This document shows, in pieces, positions 61,754 through 64,000 of a stretch of 64,000 nt of DNA. Source of the DNA: JALHUB01 sp963719465 (GTDB lineage Bacteria; Chloroflexota; Dehalococcoidia; DSTF01; JALHUB01); the NCBI GenBank assembly GCA_963719465.1, contig OY970386.1:1860001-1924000 (forward strand), read 5' to 3'. The notes under the pieces are model-generated. The model saw only the letters and a program-made list of their open reading frames with translations. It was not told where the DNA came from and did no database searches. Position numbers and translations under genes: made by a program. The stretch's first letter is position 1. Each line of letters begins with the position of its first letter.

Positions 61754-63661
61754 ATGGATTTGCTGGGACATAAGGAGCGAAGGTGGCGCTCGCCGAAGGA
61801 GAAGGAAGAACGCAGCGATAATCAGGTGCTGCGCGACAAGTTCTTCTACTTCCGACTGCTTGTCCTCATCGTCTTCGGCATCATGACGCTGCAGCTCGTG
61901 CGCATGCAGGTCTTCGAGGGGCAGAAGTACGAGCAGCGCGCCCAGACGAACAGCCTGCGGGTGTCGCCGCTAACGCCGGCGCGCGGCGTCATCTTCGACC
62001 GCAACGGCACGCCGCTCGTCGAGAACATCCCCGAGTTCTCCGCCGGCATCGTTCCCGCGGACTTCCCGAAGGACCGCGAGGCGGAGCTTTCGCTCGAGCT
62101 GCAGGCGCTGCTGAACGTGCCGGCCACCGACATCGTCGCCAAGGTCGAGGCGAAACGCAATAGCACGGACCCGTTCACGCCGGTCATCATCAAGGAAGGC
62201 ATTACCTCCGACGAGGCGTTCGCCCTTCGCGAAAGGCAGAGCAGCATACCCGGCGCGCAGGTCATCGTGACGCCGATACGCCACTACACCGACGGCGGCG
62301 TGCTTTCGCACATACTCGGCTACGTCGGCCAGGTGACTGACCAGCAGTATCCCGACCTGAAGGACAAAGGCTACGGGATCAACGACCGCATCGGCCAGAC
62401 GGGCGTGGAGAGCTCGTACGAGTCGGTGCTGCGCGGGCAGCCCGGCAGCGAGGACGTGGAGGTCGACGCGTCGGGGCGAGACATACAAACGCTCAAGGAT
62501 AACGTCGCGACGCCCGGCGCCGGCCTCGTCCTTTCGCTCGACCTCGACCTGCAGAAGCACGTCACCGATTTTGTCCAGCAGGGCATGGTCAATTCCGGAT
62601 CCACCACCGGCTGCGCCATCGTAATGGACGTGCATACCGGCGAGATCCTGTCGATGGTGTCGCTGCCGAACTATGACAACAACGTCTTCACGGATATAAC
62701 GCAGCAGCAATATCAATCGCTCCTCGACGACCCGGGGAAGCCGCTGCTGAACCACTGCATCTCCTCCGTCTACCCGCCCGGGAGCACGTTCAAGCAGATC
62801 ACCGGCACCGGCGCCCTTCAGGAAGGCGTCGCGAACGCGGGCACGACGATCACCAGCACCGGCTCGATCAGCGTCCCCAACGAGTACGACCCCAGCATCA
62901 CCTACATCTTCAAAGACTGGTCGGCGCTGGGCACGATGGACTTCTACCAGGGCGTCGCGCAGTCTTCCGACGTCTACTTCTATGAGCTGGCGGGCGGCCT
63001 CTACCAGAACGGCGTCGAGGTGTTCCACGGCATGGGCGCCGACGCGCTGGCCCGCTACGCGCGGGAGTACGGCCTCGGCGCGACCAGCGGGATCGACCTG
63101 CCGGACGAGGCCGACGGAACGATTCCAGACCCTGATTGGAAGAAGGCGCAGATCGGCGAGGACTGGACGATCGGCGATACGTACAACATGGCGATCGGCC
63201 AGGGGTTCGTGGAGGCGACGCCGCTGCAGATGGTCCGCGTGACGGCGGCGGTGGCCAACGGCGGCGACGTGCTGGTCCCGCGCGTCGTCCACTCGGTCGT
63301 CGACTCGACCGGGAAGCCGCTGTTCCCGGCGGCTCCGCCCGAGGTGGCGCATCGCCTTTCGATAAGCCCGGACAACCTGGCGATCTTCCGCGAGGGCATG
63401 AAGGAGGCTGTGGCGTGGGGCACGGCGACCACGGCGGCGGTCCCGGGCGTGCAGGTGGCGGGCAAGACGGGCACGGCGGAGTATGGCCCGGACCTCGGCG
63501 GCGGCACGTATGCCAGCCACGCCTGGTTCACCGGCTTCGCGCCCGCCAACGACCCGCAGGTGGCGGCCGTCGTCTTCCTGGACACCGGCAACGGGGCTAA
63601 GAACGCGGCGCCGGTCGGCGGGCAGATACTGAACTACTACTTCCATCGCAACGGACAATGA
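61754..63661 (+). CDS. mrdA: Penicillin-binding protein 2 (elongasome transpeptidase)
   Basis: 635 residues. One membrane segment near 33-50, a dimerisation/pedestal region (ARGVIFDRNGTPLVENIPEF), then the transpeptidase domain with S344-T-F-K347, an SxN-equivalent SSD and GKTGTAEYG. It cross-links side-wall peptidoglycan with RodA, whose gene starts within its stop codon (ATGA). Length and motifs are normal. Confidence 0.95.
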   Translation: MDLLGHKERRWRSPKEKEERSDNQVLRDKFFYFRLLVLIVFGIMTLQLVRMQVFEGQKYEQRAQTNSLRVSPLTPARGVIFDRNGTPLVENIPEFSAGIVPADFPKDREAELSLELQALLNVPATDIVAKVEAKRNSTDPFTPVIIKEGITSDEAFALRERQSSIPGAQVIVTPIRHYTDGGVLSHILGYVGQVTDQQYPDLKDKGYGINDRIGQTGVESSYESVLRGQPGSEDVEVDASGRDIQTLKDNVATPGAGLVLSLDLDLQKHVTDFVQQGMVNSGSTTGCAIVMDVHTGEILSMVSLPNYDNNVFTDITQQQYQSLLDDPGKPLLNHCISSVYPPGSTFKQITGTGALQEGVANAGTTITSTGSISVPNEYDPSITYIFKDWSALGTMDFYQGVAQSSDVYFYELAGGLYQNGVEVFHGMGADALARYAREYGLGATSGIDLPDEADGTIPDPDWKKAQIGEDWTIGDTYNMAIGQGFVEATPLQMVRVTAAVANGGDVLVPRVVHSVVDSTGKPLFPAAPPEVAHRLSISPDNLAIFREGMKEAVAWGTATTAAVPGVQVAGKTGTAEYGPDLGGGTYASHAWFTGFAPANDPQVAAVVFLDTGNGAKNAAPVGGQILNYYFHRNGQ

Positions 63662-64000
63662 AAGCGGCGAAGATCAACTACGTCAGGGAGTTCGACTACG
63701 TGCTGTTGGCGGCGGCGCTGGCGCTGGTGGCGCTTGGCGTCCTGCTCATCTACAGCGGCAGCCTGCCGCACTACGGCAGCGCCAGCGCGGTCATCGAGCA
63801 TCCGGTGACGCGACAGCTCATGTTCGCCGGCGTCGGGTTGGCGCTGATGTTCGCCGTTGCGCGCGTTGACTACCGGCTGTGGGGCTACGCCGCGAAGTGG
63901 CTGTTCATCGGGGCGCTGTTTTCGCTGCTTTTCGTGCTCGTCGTCGGCGAGGCGGTGTACGGCTCGCGACGCTGGATCGTGCTGGCGGGGACGCAGGTGC
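63658..64000 (+). CDS. rodA: Rod shape-determining glycosyltransferase RodA, 5' part
   Basis: 114 residues before the window ends. MKAAKINYVREFDYVLLAAA, LALVALGVLLIYSG, a loop, QLMFAGVGLALMFAVARVDY, and then GSRRWIVLAGTQV, the start of the SEDS signature loop. The ATG overlaps the mrdA stop. SEDS proteins polymerise glycan strands from lipid II. The gene continues past the right edge. Confidence 0.92.
   Translation, partial: MKAAKINYVREFDYVLLAAALALVALGVLLIYSGSLPHYGSASAVIEHPVTRQLMFAGVGLALMFAVARVDYRLWGYAAKWLFIGALFSLLFVLVVGEAVYGSRRWIVLAGTQV

Overview
The window comes from a GC-rich bacterial chromosome. The gene set suggests a Chloroflexota member, perhaps near Dehalococcoidia: ClpC, an S1 protein with an acidic tail, the mreBCD-PBP2-rodA cluster, a B12-dependent methylmalonyl-CoA module, branched-chain-type substrate-binding lipoproteins and many lipoproteins. 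The taxon is inferred from the 16S sequence and gene content; no search was run.

Layout. 1-8 kb: end of an NlpC/P60 hydrolase, a lipoprotein, an RHS core/tip fragment, a GT4 glycosyltransferase, a histidine kinase with two response regulators, a small zinc-ribbon gene, and a truncated MmeI-like restriction gene. 8-13.4 kb: a methyltransferase, then a decayed integrative element next to tRNA-Asp. Its tyrosine and serine recombinases are both broken, in a pattern that fits one internal inversion. 13.4-21.3 kb: short-chain dehydrogenase, acyl-CoA synthetase, lipoprotein, the wreck of a sugar ABC transporter, small alpha/beta-barrel proteins and an ArnT-like membrane glycosyltransferase.

21.4-28.5 kb: an accessory zone in which four copies of a repeat of about 150 bp, built on the 3' half of tRNA-Val, separate small gene groups (substrate-binding lipoprotein; IS3-family element plus DUF1330 gene; DUF3303-like, winged-helix and UspA genes; zinc-ribbon relic plus membrane protein). 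The zone ends at tRNA-Val itself. 28.7-34.4 kb: a complete minus-strand rRNA operon, 16S-Ile-Ala-23S-fMet-5S. tRNA-Ile, -Ala and -Val are each preceded by a partial copy of their own 5' half fused to one shared hairpin. An IS481-family element sits at the -35 box of the rrn promoter and has rewritten the end of tilS.

35-64 kb: mostly housekeeping. tilS and ftsB, an orphan AbiTii-domain gene, clpC, the S1 protein, a phosphatase, a TIGR03936-type protein and a CorC-type protein, a lipoprotein FKBP, a tight methylmalonyl-CoA mutase operon (large subunit, epimerase, second VOC protein, B12 subunit, MeaB), a cation exchanger, a degenerate GGDEF protein, two tandem LuxR-type regulators without the phospho-acceptor Asp, a GH38-like protein, ligA, and mreB-mreC-mreD-mrdA-rodA running off the right edge.
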